NCBI GenBank assembly: GCA_031296105.1
Contig: JARLGJ010000033.1
Location: 1-64,000, forward strand
Direction: 5' to 3'
Length of the DNA: 64,000 nucleotides
Source of the DNA: Acidobacteriota bacterium
Lineage (GTDB): Bacteria; Acidobacteriota; Terriglobia; Terriglobales; Acidobacteriaceae
Positions 1 through 8,498 of the stretch are shown in pieces. Every line of letters begins with the position of its first letter. The first letter of the stretch is position 1. The notes below the pieces were generated by a model. That model was not told where the DNA came from, did no database searches, and was given only the letters and a program-made list of their open reading frames with translations. A program made the position numbers and the translations under genes.

Positions 1-2
1 AA

Positions 3-113
3 ATCCGCATCGTCATCCCGGGGATACAGAACGTGGAGGCCAAGGAACTTTGGCAGAAGCTGGAAAAACTTCACCCGGAAGATCCGCGTCGCGAACTGTG
101 GGCAAAGATTTAA
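3..113 (+). CDS. C-terminal end of a DnaJ-like co-chaperone (5' partial)
   Basis: The reading frame is open from the window edge and ends at TAA 111-113, leaving 36 residues. The tail has a beta-strand (IRIVIPGI) followed by an amphipathic helix and ELAKLHPEDPR-like text (KLEKLHPEDPRREL), which is how many DnaJ/CbpA C-terminal domains end. The next gene is a MerR-type HspR repressor, and dnaJ-hspR order is common in bacteria that use the HAIR/HspR heat-shock circuit. Only the tail is visible, so the assignment rests on the ending and the neighbour. Any protein with a similar C-terminal beta-sandwich remains possible. Confidence 0.55.
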   Translation: MRIVIPGIQNVEAKELWQKLEKLHPEDPRRELWAKI

Positions 114-125
114 GGTTTCAAGGTG

Positions 126-162
126 TGTCATCCTGAGCGGGGCGCAGCGGAGTCGAAGGATC
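126..162. repeat. Dispersed intergenic repeat of the TCATCCTGAGCG type
   Basis: Between the dnaJ-like tail and hspR lies a segment opening TCATCCTGAGCG and closing GAGTCGAAGGATC. From general knowledge, near-identical segments are scattered through intergenic regions of many acidobacterial and other environmental genomes. Only one copy is visible here, so the repeat status is recalled, not observed. It lies just upstream of hspR and could affect its leader. Confidence 0.4.
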
Positions 163-229
163 GCTACTGTAAGCATTCCACGCGTACCGGATGATCCAGC
201 AAGAATTTTGTAAGCACGGCAGGCACACA

Positions 230-625
230 ATGACGAAACGCAAAGGTAAAGGCGCGTACATGATCTCGGTGGTTGCCGAGATGTATGAGATTCATCCGCA
301 GACGCTGCGCCTGTACGAGCGCGAAGGCCTCCTGAAGCCCTCGCGCAGCGAAGGCAACACGCGCCTATATACGGAAGAGGACTTGCAGCGGCTGGAGTTC
401 ATCCTCTCCCTGGCGCGCGACCTGGGGGTGAACATCGCCGGCATCGGCATCATCCTGAACATGCGCGAGCGCATGGAGCAGATGCAGCACCAGATGCAGG
501 AGTTCGTGAAGTACGTGCAACAGGAGGTCATGACCCGCGCCTCGCAGGCCATGCCCAAGGAGGGCCTGGTGCCGGTGCGCCGTCCGGTGGTGATTCCGCC
601 GGCGAAAAAGAAGCCGGCACGTTAG
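230..625 (+). CDS. hspR: HspR, MerR-family heat-shock repressor
   Basis: A 131-residue MerR-type regulator. The N-terminal winged helix reads AEMYEIHPQTLRLYEREGLL, followed by the typical TRLYTEEDLQRLEFI and LGVNIAGIGIIL segments of HspR. A coiled-coil helix (MRERMEQMQHQMQEF) and a Lys/Pro-rich tail follow. HspR represses dnaK-operon genes with DnaK as co-repressor and usually binds HAIR inverted repeats. No clear HAIR box was found in the short upstream region. An in-frame ATG at 191 would add 13 residues that do not resemble the family, so the ATG at 230 is preferred, though neither start has a strong ribosome-binding site. The preceding dnaJ-like tail supports the call. Confidence 0.85.
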   Translation: MTKRKGKGAYMISVVAEMYEIHPQTLRLYEREGLLKPSRSEGNTRLYTEEDLQRLEFILSLARDLGVNIAGIGIILNMRERMEQMQHQMQEFVKYVQQEVMTRASQAMPKEGLVPVRRPVVIPPAKKKPAR

Positions 626-651
626 CGCCGGGTACGCTGTTCCGCAATAAT

Positions 652-678
652 AAAGCCGGCCCTGGAGCCGGCTTTTTC
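652..678. terminator. Bidirectional rho-independent terminator
   Basis: The arm AAAGCCGGC (652-660) pairs with GCCGGCTTT (667-675) and runs into TTTTTC. It separates hspR from the convergent minus-strand gene ending at 692. The A-rich flank on the left lets it work in both directions. Confidence 0.85.
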
Positions 679-691
679 TTTGGTACGTAGA

Positions 692-1099
692 CTACTTGGG
701 CCAACCTACCCAGACGGGCTTGCCCTGGTCGTCGCGCATCAGCATGGTGTCACCGGCGCGCGTGATCTCGCGGGCCAGCAGCAGCGGCGTGCCGTCGGCG
801 GCGGTCACCTGTGAGCCGACAATCTCCAGCGCATCGCCTTTGTTGAAGGCGATCTCCATCTCCTTCAGAAATTTTTCCGGAGCCACAAAGACGTCGAGGC
901 TGCCCTTGTCGGTGGTGAACGCCAGGTGGACGATGCCATCGGCGCCGGTCTTCACCTCGGCGACGGTGCCTTTGACCTTAACTTCGCTGCTCTTCGCGTA
1001 TTTGACCGCCCCGGGAGCCTGAGCCATTGCGGCGAGGCTGGCGATCAAAACAATAAGTGCGGCTGCCAATACCGATTTGCAGAAACCCGCTCGTAGCAT
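692..1099 (-). CDS. Small secreted protein, probable OB-fold, unknown function
   Basis: A 135-residue protein starting MLRAGFCKSVLAAAL, with a clear signal peptide ending around AMAQA. The mature part reads as alternating short strands (VKVKGTVAEVK, IVHLAFTTDKGSLDVFVAP, GDALEIVGSQV, LLLAREITRAGDTMLMRDDQGKPVW), a pattern typical of small OB-fold periplasmic proteins. No catalytic residues stand out. The start at 1099 is set by an AAAGGAG ribosome site 12 nt upstream; a longer frame to 1228 lacks both a site and sensible protein sequence. It is monocistronic and ends at a shared terminator. Function is unknown. Confidence 0.7.
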   Translation of the reverse strand: MLRAGFCKSVLAAALIVLIASLAAMAQAPGAVKYAKSSEVKVKGTVAEVKTGADGIVHLAFTTDKGSLDVFVAPEKFLKEMEIAFNKGDALEIVGSQVTAADGTPLLLAREITRAGDTMLMRDDQGKPVWVGWPK

Positions 1100-1319
1100 G
1101 CTGGGAAATCTCTCCTTTGAGGCACGGATGGCCCAACGGCAAACTGCCCCGTTTGGACAGGCGCCACGTCCGGCGCCCCTCTGCTGCAACTGCAACCACG
1201 CCTTTCCTTTCCAGCCGTGCGCGACCAACCGTCAGTTGTGCGGCGCATTCGGCAAAAAAAGCCGCCAACAACGTATCTCCGGACGGCCGTTCTCACAGTG
1301 AGGCCAATCACATCCAGGC

Positions 1320-3167
1320 GTGATGCCTCGCCAGCGCGCCGGATTCATTGTTGCGGTACATGAACTTTCGTTTCATAATCGGTGTTTACTTCAGTACCCA
1401 CGGGACACTCACGGCGTGCGCTGGCTCTCCCCCTACCGTTATTTGACGCGGTTGCACGATCCCCCTTCGGCTGCCGAACGTACCCGCGTGGAAAAATACC
1501 TGGCCGTGCTGCGCGTGGTGATGACCCTGATCGCCGGCGCGGCCTATGCAGTGGAACGTCCCGAGCCAAGCCGGTTGGAATCGGTTGTTTACGTCATTCT
1601 GTCGGCTTACATCGTCCATGGACTTGTGCTTTATTTCTGGGTGCGGCACCGTACCGTCACCCGCGGTCTGCGTGTCTGGGCCCAGGTCACCGATACCTTA
1701 TGGCCGGTGCTGATCACCGCTTTTTCGCACGGTGAAAGCTCCCCTTTCATGCCGGTGTTTTCCTACGCCGTCCTCACCGCGGGCTTTCGCTGGGGATTCG
1801 TCGAGGCCGTGCTGATTGCGGCCTTCGGCGCCGTGATTGTGGCGGTCGAGGCGGCCCTGCTGCATGACACGGTCTGGGGCGCCTACGAGGGCAACCGTGC
1901 CCTGGTGCGCAGCGCGTACTTCCTGGCGCTCGGCTACCTGGTGGGCACCATGGGCGAGAATGAAAAAGAGCGGCGCGCCGAAGCCGACGTCGTCTCCCGC
2001 GTGCTGCAAAGGGTGCGCAGCGGACGCAGCCTGCGCACTGTTTTTGAAGCTGTCTTCAGCGAGTACATCGGCCTGTTTGACGCCTCCATGTGCTACCTGG
2101 CCACGCATGAGATTTCTTCGGGGCGCGTCTTCCTGTGGCGTATGCCGGTGCGTCCGCAGCGGGCGCTGTTCCCCGCGGCGGTGGAACTGACGGAAGACGA
2201 CCGCTTCGAATACATGCTGCCCGGCTGCCCCGATGCCTTCTACTGCCGCGACGCGGCCCATCCCTGCGAAGACATGCTGCTGTTGGGCGACGAGGATCCG
2301 CGGGAGCAAGGGGACGTAGCCTGCTCGCTGCAGAAGCTCTGCCCCAGCGGTCCAGTGCTGTCGGTGTCGGCGCCCCTGGCCAATGAGTGGACGCTGCGCC
2401 TGGTGGTGGCCGGTGCGCGGCTGGGCTCCGATGCGCAAGGCGAGTTATCCTTTGCCCGCTCTCTATTTCAGCAATCGGCCACGGCGCTTTATGGGGCATA
2501 TCTGCTGCGCCGCCTGCGGGCGCGCGCCAGCGCCGTGGAACGCGCCCGAGTGGCCCGCGAACTGCACGATGGCGCCATACAATCTCTGCTGGCTGCCGAG
2601 ATGCGGACGAATATTCTGCGCCGCCGCGCCGAGAAGGAATGGCCTGCCGCCGCCGCGGAAATGGCGTCGCTCGAAGGCCTGCTGCACTCCGAGGCGCGCG
2701 CCATGCGCGAGCTGATGCAGCAACTGCGCCCGGTGGAAGTGGAACCCGCGCAATTGCTGGATCACCTGGCCGAACGCGTGGACCGCTTCCGCCGCGACTC
2801 CGGCATCGCCGCCCGCTTCGTCTCCACCGAACACGACGTGCAACTGACGGCGCATGCCTGCCGCGAGCTTCTGCTCATTGTGCAGGAGGCGCTGGTGAAC
2901 GTGCGCAAGCACGCGCGCGCCAACAGCGTGCTGGTTTCCTTCGGGCGCCTGGACGGACAATGGCGTTTAACCATCACCGACGATGGCGTAGGTTTCGGGT
3001 TTGAAGGTACACTGGCAGGATCCGAGTTTATGAACTCGCCGCGAGGCCCCGCCATCATCAAGGAGCGGGTCGCCAACCTTGGCGGGGAACTCGAGGTAGT
3101 ATCCAGTTCACAAGGTTCGCAGTTGTTGATCCGTCTGCCGCAGAAAGGCCACTTTACCCATGGTTAG
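1320..3167 (+). CDS. Membrane sensor histidine kinase of the NarX/DegS (HisKA_3) type
   Basis: A protein of about 615 residues, the sensor half of a two-component system with the next gene. Roughly residues 65-205 hold several hydrophobic segments (a membrane sensor). About 230-395 is a GAF-like region with many Cys (CYLATHE, CPDAFYCRDAAHPCED, LQKLCPSGP) that might bind a metal or sense redox. The dimerisation motif ARELHDGAIQSLL near 415 carries the phosphorylated His. The ATPase N box QEALVNVRKHA is near 521 and the G box DDGVGFGF near 554. The start is uncertain: GTG 1320, ATG 1323 and GTG 1416 are all possible and none has a convincing ribosome site. It overlaps the response regulator by 8 bp, so the pair is surely co-transcribed. 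Confidence 0.85.
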   Translation: MMPRQRAGFIVAVHELSFHNRCLLQYPRDTHGVRWLSPYRYLTRLHDPPSAAERTRVEKYLAVLRVVMTLIAGAAYAVERPEPSRLESVVYVILSAYIVHGLVLYFWVRHRTVTRGLRVWAQVTDTLWPVLITAFSHGESSPFMPVFSYAVLTAGFRWGFVEAVLIAAFGAVIVAVEAALLHDTVWGAYEGNRALVRSAYFLALGYLVGTMGENEKERRAEADVVSRVLQRVRSGRSLRTVFEAVFSEYIGLFDASMCYLATHEISSGRVFLWRMPVRPQRALFPAAVELTEDDRFEYMLPGCPDAFYCRDAAHPCEDMLLLGDEDPREQGDVACSLQKLCPSGPVLSVSAPLANEWTLRLVVAGARLGSDAQGELSFARSLFQQSATALYGAYLLRRLRARASAVERARVARELHDGAIQSLLAAEMRTNILRRRAEKEWPAAAAEMASLEGLLHSEARAMRELMQQLRPVEVEPAQLLDHLAERVDRFRRDSGIAARFVSTEHDVQLTAHACRELLLIVQEALVNVRKHARANSVLVSFGRLDGQWRLTITDDGVGFGFEGTLAGSEFMNSPRGPAIIKERVANLGGELEVVSSSQGSQLLIRLPQKGHFTHG

Positions 3168-3828
3168 CAGTAACAAGATCCATGTCGTGATTGCCGACGA
3201 CCATCCGATTTTCCGCGATGGATTGCGCCGTCTGCTCGAGATGGAACCTGAATTCATAGTTGCCGGCGAGGCAGCCAACGGCCTGGAGGCCTTGTCTCTC
3301 GTCGAACAGTTGCAACCGGACATTCTCCTGCTCGACTTGGCCATGCCCAAACTACCCGGGTTGCAAACCCTGCGCGAGCTTTCGCAAACGCAATCCGCAA
3401 CCAGGACGATTCTGCTGACGGCGGCCATCGAGCGCCGTCAGATTCTGGAGGCCTTGCAAAGCGGCGCGCGCGGCGTGGTCATGAAAGACTGCGCCACTTC
3501 CCTGCTGCTGAAGGCCATACACACCGTGATGAGCGGGCTTTACTGGGTGGGAGAAGAACCGGTCACCGACCTGGTTGCCTATCTTAACCAGAAGGCTTCG
3601 CGCGAGAGCAAGCCGCGCGTGCGTTCGGACTACGGACTGACGCGCCGCGAAACCGACATTCTCGCGGCCATCGTCGCCGGCCTCAGTAACAAGGAGATTG
3701 CCAGCCGCTTCACCCTGAGCGAAGACACGGTCAAGCATCACCTGACCAGCATCTTCGACAAGGTTGGCGTTTCCAGCCGCCTGGAGCTTGCGCTCTTCGC
3801 CATCAACAACCGGCTTACCGAAGTATGA
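3160..3828 (+). CDS. NarL/FixJ-family response regulator
   Basis: A 222-residue cytoplasmic transcription factor. The receiver domain (about 6-125) has the acidic pair ADDHP, phospho-acceptor Asp59 in ILLLDLAMPK, and the Thr/Lys switch residues TILLTA and VMKDC. The LuxR-type helix-turn-helix (about 155-215) reads LTRRETDILAAIVAGLSNKEIA and SEDTVKHHLTSIFDKVG. It begins inside the kinase gene (ATG at 3160, kinase stop at 3165-3167), so translation is coupled. Target genes cannot be told from this window, and the ligand sensed by the kinase is unknown. Confidence 0.93.
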   Translation: MVSSNKIHVVIADDHPIFRDGLRRLLEMEPEFIVAGEAANGLEALSLVEQLQPDILLLDLAMPKLPGLQTLRELSQTQSATRTILLTAAIERRQILEALQSGARGVVMKDCATSLLLKAIHTVMSGLYWVGEEPVTDLVAYLNQKASRESKPRVRSDYGLTRRETDILAAIVAGLSNKEIASRFTLSEDTVKHHLTSIFDKVGVSSRLELALFAINNRLTEV

Positions 3829-3829
3829 G

Positions 3830-4324
3830 TTAGTTCTTTCCGTCGCCGGGCGCGGCGGAAAGGGCCTCCTGGGGGAAGGAGCGCAGGTCGAGTTTGTGGG
3901 TCTTTTGAACTGCCGCACTGTCTTTCGACTTACTGTGCACGGTCAAGGTTCCGCGGATAATCCAGTATCCTTCCCCTTCGATTGTTTTCGCCGGTCCGCG
4001 CTCCACGGTTCCGGAAAACTCATACCACAACGCATCCGTGCTCTTGGTGGCAAACGTCAGCGTGTTGCCCGCCAGCTTTGCCGTGTCGAAATAACAGTCC
4101 TCGAACTCCGCCGCCTCCGGCGATTCATTGCGGTAGTGCGAGATCACTCCCGTCACTTTACTGCCGTTCACTTCGATCTGCACAAACTCGCCTTCGTGCA
4201 GGAAGGAGTACATTCCGGTGATGTCCGGCTCGGGCAGCGCCGGAATCTCCGGCGGGGACGATTGGGCAACCCCGAATACGGCGGCAAGCAGCAGCGTTGC
4301 GGTAATTCCGAAAACGTTTCTCAT
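3830..4324 (-). CDS. Small exported protein of unknown function
   Basis: A 164-residue protein. The signal peptide MRNVFGITATLLLAAVFGVAQ is followed by a mature region of beta-type sequence (GMYSFLHEGEFVQIEVNGSKVTGVISHY, ALWYEFSGTVERG, GYWIIRGTLTVHSK) that resembles lipocalin-like or other small beta-barrel domains. The ATG at 4324 is chosen because the signal peptide begins there; an upstream frame to 4396 adds only Arg-rich text. It converges on the response regulator with one base between the stops and is divergent from the TonB-like gene at 4397. The name stays hypothetical because no family-defining motif was recognised. Confidence 0.65.
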   Translation of the reverse strand: MRNVFGITATLLLAAVFGVAQSSPPEIPALPEPDITGMYSFLHEGEFVQIEVNGSKVTGVISHYRNESPEAAEFEDCYFDTAKLAGNTLTFATKSTDALWYEFSGTVERGPAKTIEGEGYWIIRGTLTVHSKSKDSAAVQKTHKLDLRSFPQEALSAAPGDGKN

Positions 4325-4396
4325 ATGCGTGAATGGAAGTATAGCCGAGCCCGCACGGCACTGCCGTATTCCGGCCTCGCGATATAATCGCGCCAC

Positions 4397-6151
4397 GTGG
4401 TGATTCCGCCTGGCATAGACCGTTCGCGCGCCGGGGGCGCGTCAACTCCATCCGACGACCAGGGCCCGCAGCTCCTTCTTTCATGGAGAAGCCCGGCCTC
4501 CGAGTTTGCCGGAAACCTCCGCCTGCTTCTTGGCACAAGGATTGTCCTGCGCATCTCCCGCGGCAGCCAACCCGCGCAGGACTTCTGGAGCGGCGTCGAT
4601 CTGCGCACGCCCTTACCCCGCCGCGGCCTTGGCTTTTCGCTGCTCTTCCACGCCGCGCTGCTGGGTGCGCTCTACTCCGCCTCGGGGATGCCGCGCGGCA
4701 CGGCGCACCTGGTGGAGTCGGCGGCGCTGCGCTCCTTCGGCGGCGCGGAGATCAGCGCCTACCTGCCGGAACTGCACGGCGAGCCCGCGCGCCGCAAAGA
4801 TGCGGGCCACTACGATCCAGCGCCCGGACTCCAGAAAATCAATTCTCTGCCCGACGAGCCGGACAATCTGCGGCAAACCATCGTGGCTCCGCCGCCGGTG
4901 CGGCTTAAGCAGGATCTGGCACTGCCGAACCTTGCCGCCATGAATCCCGTGCCCGCCGTACAGCCACTCTCCGCAAGCTCCCGGGCCGCCCTGCCGCGTC
5001 TGCCGCAGATGCTTCCCCAGGTGGTGCAACCCGCGGTGGACGCGGCCTCGGCGGCTGCCCGCAACCGCCTGGCGCAGATGCTGCCTGACGTTGTGCGTCC
5101 CGTGGTGGACGCGCGCGATGTGCATGCCCGCAACCGCCTGAAGAACTTCGCGCCGGAGATCGTGCAACCCGCGGTGGATGCTTCGCGCAGCAAGGCCAGG
5201 CTGACCCTGCCCAGCTTCGCACCCGACGTGGTGCGCCCCGCGCCCGACCTGCATTCGGTGAGCCGCAGCAGCAGCGGGAATCTGGCGCAGATGCTGAATC
5301 GCGGCGCTGATCCCACGCCGCCCGCGCCGCAGGTGAACTCCGCGCCACACGGCGCGGGAGCCGTGCTGGCGCTCAATCTGAATCCTGCGGACATTCATCA
5401 GCCGGTGGCGGTGCCGGAGGGTAACCGCCGCGGCGAGTTTGCCACCTCTCCCAACGGCCGTGCGGGAGCCGCGGGCACGCCGGGCGCGGATTCCAGCGCG
5501 GGCGCCGGCGCCACACCGGGTCAGCGTCTTCTCAACGCTCCGGAGGGCATTGATGTCTTCGCGCCCAGGCCGCAGGTGGACACCGCGAATCTGCCCAATG
5601 CGCCGCGCAACCCAGCGGCCTCGGCGCAGCCTCCGCCCAGCGCCGATCCCGAAACGAAATCGAAGTTGCTGGCCGCCATGCGCGGTCCTGCCCTGCACAA
5701 CCTTCAGCCGCACCCTCCGGCGCAGAACACTCCGCTCAGCCAGTTGGAAACGCGCGTCTTCAACGGACGCCGCAGTTACACGCTGGCGGTGAACATGCCC
5801 AACCTGAACGCCGCCACCGGAAGCTGGATCATTCACTTTGTCGAGCGCGATCCCAACGCGAAGAGCACTCCGATTGCCGCGCCGGAAGTGGTACACAAAA
5901 GCGATCCCGCGTATCCCGGCGATTTGATTCACGATGGCGTGGAGGGGACGGTGATTCTGACGGCGGTGATTCGCGCCGACGGCACGGTGGGTAACATCAC
6001 GGTGGCAAAAAGCGTGGACCCGCGACTGGACCGCAACGCCGTGGAAGCCTTATCGCGCTGGGTCTTCCGCCCCGCAATCAAAGACGGCAGGAACATCGAC
6101 CTTGACGCAGTGGTGCTGGTTCCCTACCGCGCGCACGGCCCAAAGCTCTAG
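4397..6151 (+). CDS. TonB-like energy-transducer protein with a repeat-bearing linker
   Basis: A 584-residue protein starting at GTG 4397. A single hydrophobic segment (GLGFSLLFHAALLGALYSA, about 77-95) would anchor it in the inner membrane. A long Pro/Ala/Gln-rich region follows. The C-terminal TonB domain (about 500-575) has the family layout: HKSDPAYPGDLIHDGVEGTV, VIRADGTVGNITVAKS, DRNAVEALSRWVFRPA. Residues about 195-290 contain four imperfect copies of a unit built on LPQMLPQVVQPAVDA / LAQMLPDVVRPVVDA / LKNFAPEIVQPAVDA / LPSFAPDVVRPAPD, probably an extended periplasm-spanning stretch. There are no exbBD neighbours. It may energise an outer-membrane receptor encoded elsewhere or act as a TonB-like envelope protein. 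Confidence 0.8.
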   Translation: MVIPPGIDRSRAGGASTPSDDQGPQLLLSWRSPASEFAGNLRLLLGTRIVLRISRGSQPAQDFWSGVDLRTPLPRRGLGFSLLFHAALLGALYSASGMPRGTAHLVESAALRSFGGAEISAYLPELHGEPARRKDAGHYDPAPGLQKINSLPDEPDNLRQTIVAPPPVRLKQDLALPNLAAMNPVPAVQPLSASSRAALPRLPQMLPQVVQPAVDAASAAARNRLAQMLPDVVRPVVDARDVHARNRLKNFAPEIVQPAVDASRSKARLTLPSFAPDVVRPAPDLHSVSRSSSGNLAQMLNRGADPTPPAPQVNSAPHGAGAVLALNLNPADIHQPVAVPEGNRRGEFATSPNGRAGAAGTPGADSSAGAGATPGQRLLNAPEGIDVFAPRPQVDTANLPNAPRNPAASAQPPPSADPETKSKLLAAMRGPALHNLQPHPPAQNTPLSQLETRVFNGRRSYTLAVNMPNLNAATGSWIIHFVERDPNAKSTPIAAPEVVHKSDPAYPGDLIHDGVEGTVILTAVIRADGTVGNITVAKSVDPRLDRNAVEALSRWVFRPAIKDGRNIDLDAVVLVPYRAHGPKL

Positions 6152-6156
6152 GCTCC

Positions 6157-6172
6157 CGGTGCGAGCACCGGA
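6157..6172. terminator. Short GC hairpin between convergent genes
   Basis: CCGGTGC (6157-6163) pairs with GCACCGG (6166-6172). It lies between the TonB-like gene stop and the convergent cyclase-domain gene. The loop is only two bases and there is no T tract, so it is a weak terminator candidate. Confidence 0.35.
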
Positions 6173-6181
6173 CGAACCGCT

Positions 6182-8392
6182 CTAGCACTCCATGCGCGCC
6201 AGCAACTCGGGGTTGGTGCAAACTTCGTAATAGACGTGCTCGGCAAAGCGGATCACGTGGAAGTCGTTGACGTCCACCTGCGCGGCCCGGCCCTCGCGCA
6301 CAAGGATGGGATGGAAGACTCCGGGGCTTACCGGGACAAGTCCGCGATGGAAGCGCACGCGGTCGCTGCCCCAGGGCATGATCATCTCGGCCTCGCGCGT
6401 TTCCAGGGAAATTTCGCTGGCGAGCTTTTCAAACGCGGCGCGCGGCAGATGAATTCCGCCGACGTTGTAATTCAAGAGGAAGTCTTCGACGGCGCCAGCC
6501 ACGGCCTCATCGCCCGCGGTCTGGAAGACGAAGACGTTGAACAGCGATTTGAAATCGCGCAGGTGGTGGCGTGCCTTCTTGTGGCAGGCGCTGAGGCGGT
6601 CGCTCAGGTTCAACGCCTCGCTGATCATGATGCGGCTCGCGCCATCCATCAGGAACAGCGGCGCCGAGGCCTGGAAGGCGATGCCGATGCCGATCTCCAG
6701 CGGCGGCAGGCCGCGCTCGGTGGAGGCCGAGTTGTAGGCGGAGACAATGTTCAGCATCTCGCGCGCCATCACACAGGTGCGGGCCACGGCAAAGTTGCCC
6801 TGGCCTTCGTTCTCCAGAATCGCCAGGATGATGGCGTCGCCTTCGATGAAGACCTTCTCCGCGCCGTAGCGCGGCAGCAGCTTGTTGACCGGAGTGAAGA
6901 AGTTCAGGCTGAAGAACGAAGCCGGGTTCAAGCCGCGCTCCATCATGGTGCGCGTCAATCGCGTGGAGTCGCGCACGTCGGCCTTCAGCACCACGTGGTC
7001 GGCAATGCGCTGCTCCGTCTTCTTTTCTTCCTCGGGCAGGCGGAACTGGTAGAGCGTGCCGTTGATTTCGGAGAGTTCGCGCAGGCGCTCATTGGCCAGC
7101 AGGTTCACCGCCTCCAGAGCAGCGTCCAGCACGCGCATTTTGCTCACGTCGCGGAAGAAGCGCGAGAGGTCGATCAGGTAGCGTCCCGCGGCGCGCAGAC
7201 GTTCCGGTGCTCCCGCGGCGCGAACCCGGCCCGCGGCCTGATGCAGCTTATCGAGGGACAGGCGCGAGTCGCGCATCAACAGCACGTCCTCCACCTGCTT
7301 CATCTCGGCCTTCAGCACCAGGGCGCACTTCAACTGCTGCGGACTCACGATGTGCGCGTACTCGCCCAGGATGGGCACCACCTCATAGGCGGCCAGCACG
7401 TAGTCCATCACCCCGGCTTCTTCCAGCATGGACACCCAGTGCTGCGAGATGGACTTCTGCGCCTTGGCACGCGGCGAATCTTCGCTGAGCCCGCTGAACA
7501 TCAGGGCTTTCGCGTTGTCCGGCACGCGCAGCACGGACTCGGCTTCGGCGTTGTCCTTGGACAGCCCCAGCTCGTGATAGAAGGCCTTGGCGTGCACCAC
7601 CATGCGGTCGAACAAATCGGGATCGCGGTCGAAGCCGCCGAACAGCGCGTAGTTTTCGGCGCGGATAAACGCATCGCTCACCGAGTCGGGGAAGATGAGT
7701 CGGTTGGCCAGCACCTCGTAGGCCGCGGCCTCGCGCGTGCCGAACAAAGACTGCCGCGTGCTCACCACCGATTCGCGCTCGACCTCGGCCATGGTGGATA
7801 GAACGTCCTGGGCCGCCTTGCGCAGAACCTCCCGCTTGTTCACCTGGAACTTCAGGAAGCGGTCGCGCAGCTCCACTTGCTGGCGCTCCAGGGCGTGCTC
7901 GTCGCGCCGTTTCAGCTTGTCGCGGCAAAGGTCCAGCACCACGTTGAATTGATGAGTGAGTTCGAAGCGCAGAAAACGCAACAGCGCCACGCGAAACAGC
8001 AGGTCGATCTTGATGTCGCCTTCTTCGCGGGCGCGGCGCAGAGCCGCCAGTTGCAGCGCGGCAAGGGCCTGTTTGAACTCCACCGGGTAATCGACGGCCG
8101 CCGCTGGCAGCGCATCATACTTGATGTGCGCGCGGCCGTAGGGAGAAGAGCCGAAGGGATTCAACTCCTGCACGCGCGTCAGCGGCTGCACGTCGCCGAC
8201 TTGCTCGATCAATCCCTTTAAATAGCCGCAGGCCAGAGAGGCAAACTTGTCGCTCAGGTACACGTCGGGCCGTATGTTGTCCACCCCGGCCATCAGCCCC
8301 GTCAGCGTCAGCTCCGGGACGTAGTGCGACATGGTGAACTGGGCAGCCTGTTCGCGGAACTTGCTTTTCCCAAAGAACGGCAGCGGAGACAT
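6182..8392 (-). CDS. Large cytoplasmic protein with a C-terminal class III nucleotidyl-cyclase-like domain
   Basis: A 736-residue protein with no signal or membrane segment. The first 440 residues are mostly helical and charged and match no family I know. Residues about 470-640 look like a class III cyclase catalytic domain: VLKADVRDSTRLTRTM corresponds to the DxxGFT strand, and KVFIEGDAIILAILE to the xGD hairpin carrying the second metal Asp. LEIGIGIAFQASAPLFL and LNLSDRLSACHKKA follow in the expected order. Both metal-binding Asp positions appear kept, but the usual Phe-Thr after the first Asp is Ser-Thr and the substrate-choosing residues are not evident, so it may be a cyclase, a pseudo-enzyme or a nucleotide sensor. 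The gene is monocistronic. Confidence 0.6.
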   Translation of the reverse strand: MSPLPFFGKSKFREQAAQFTMSHYVPELTLTGLMAGVDNIRPDVYLSDKFASLACGYLKGLIEQVGDVQPLTRVQELNPFGSSPYGRAHIKYDALPAAAVDYPVEFKQALAALQLAALRRAREEGDIKIDLLFRVALLRFLRFELTHQFNVVLDLCRDKLKRRDEHALERQQVELRDRFLKFQVNKREVLRKAAQDVLSTMAEVERESVVSTRQSLFGTREAAAYEVLANRLIFPDSVSDAFIRAENYALFGGFDRDPDLFDRMVVHAKAFYHELGLSKDNAEAESVLRVPDNAKALMFSGLSEDSPRAKAQKSISQHWVSMLEEAGVMDYVLAAYEVVPILGEYAHIVSPQQLKCALVLKAEMKQVEDVLLMRDSRLSLDKLHQAAGRVRAAGAPERLRAAGRYLIDLSRFFRDVSKMRVLDAALEAVNLLANERLRELSEINGTLYQFRLPEEEKKTEQRIADHVVLKADVRDSTRLTRTMMERGLNPASFFSLNFFTPVNKLLPRYGAEKVFIEGDAIILAILENEGQGNFAVARTCVMAREMLNIVSAYNSASTERGLPPLEIGIGIAFQASAPLFLMDGASRIMISEALNLSDRLSACHKKARHHLRDFKSLFNVFVFQTAGDEAVAGAVEDFLLNYNVGGIHLPRAAFEKLASEISLETREAEMIMPWGSDRVRFHRGLVPVSPGVFHPILVREGRAAQVDVNDFHVIRFAEHVYYEVCTNPELLARMEC

Positions 8393-8420
8393 TATGACTC
8401 TACCCGAGGCGTAAGATTCT

Positions 8421-8443
8421 GGTTAACATCTGGAGGTTAACAT
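8421..8443. repeat. Two 9-bp direct repeats upstream of the cyclase-domain gene
   Basis: GGTTAACAT occurs at 8421-8429 and again at 8435-8443, a 14-bp period, 29-51 bp upstream of the ATG at 8392. The core GTTAAC is itself palindromic. The position fits an operator or upstream promoter element of that gene; the binding factor is unknown. Confidence 0.4.
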
Positions 8444-8498
8444 AGGCCACCCAGCCATGGGGCAGAATTGTCCTCCAGAGCGATACTCCAAGGTTACG

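Noticed and set aside
6236-7801. A 521-residue plus-strand frame opposite the cyclase-domain gene
   Set aside because: No motif, and the minus-strand frame has a recognisable domain.
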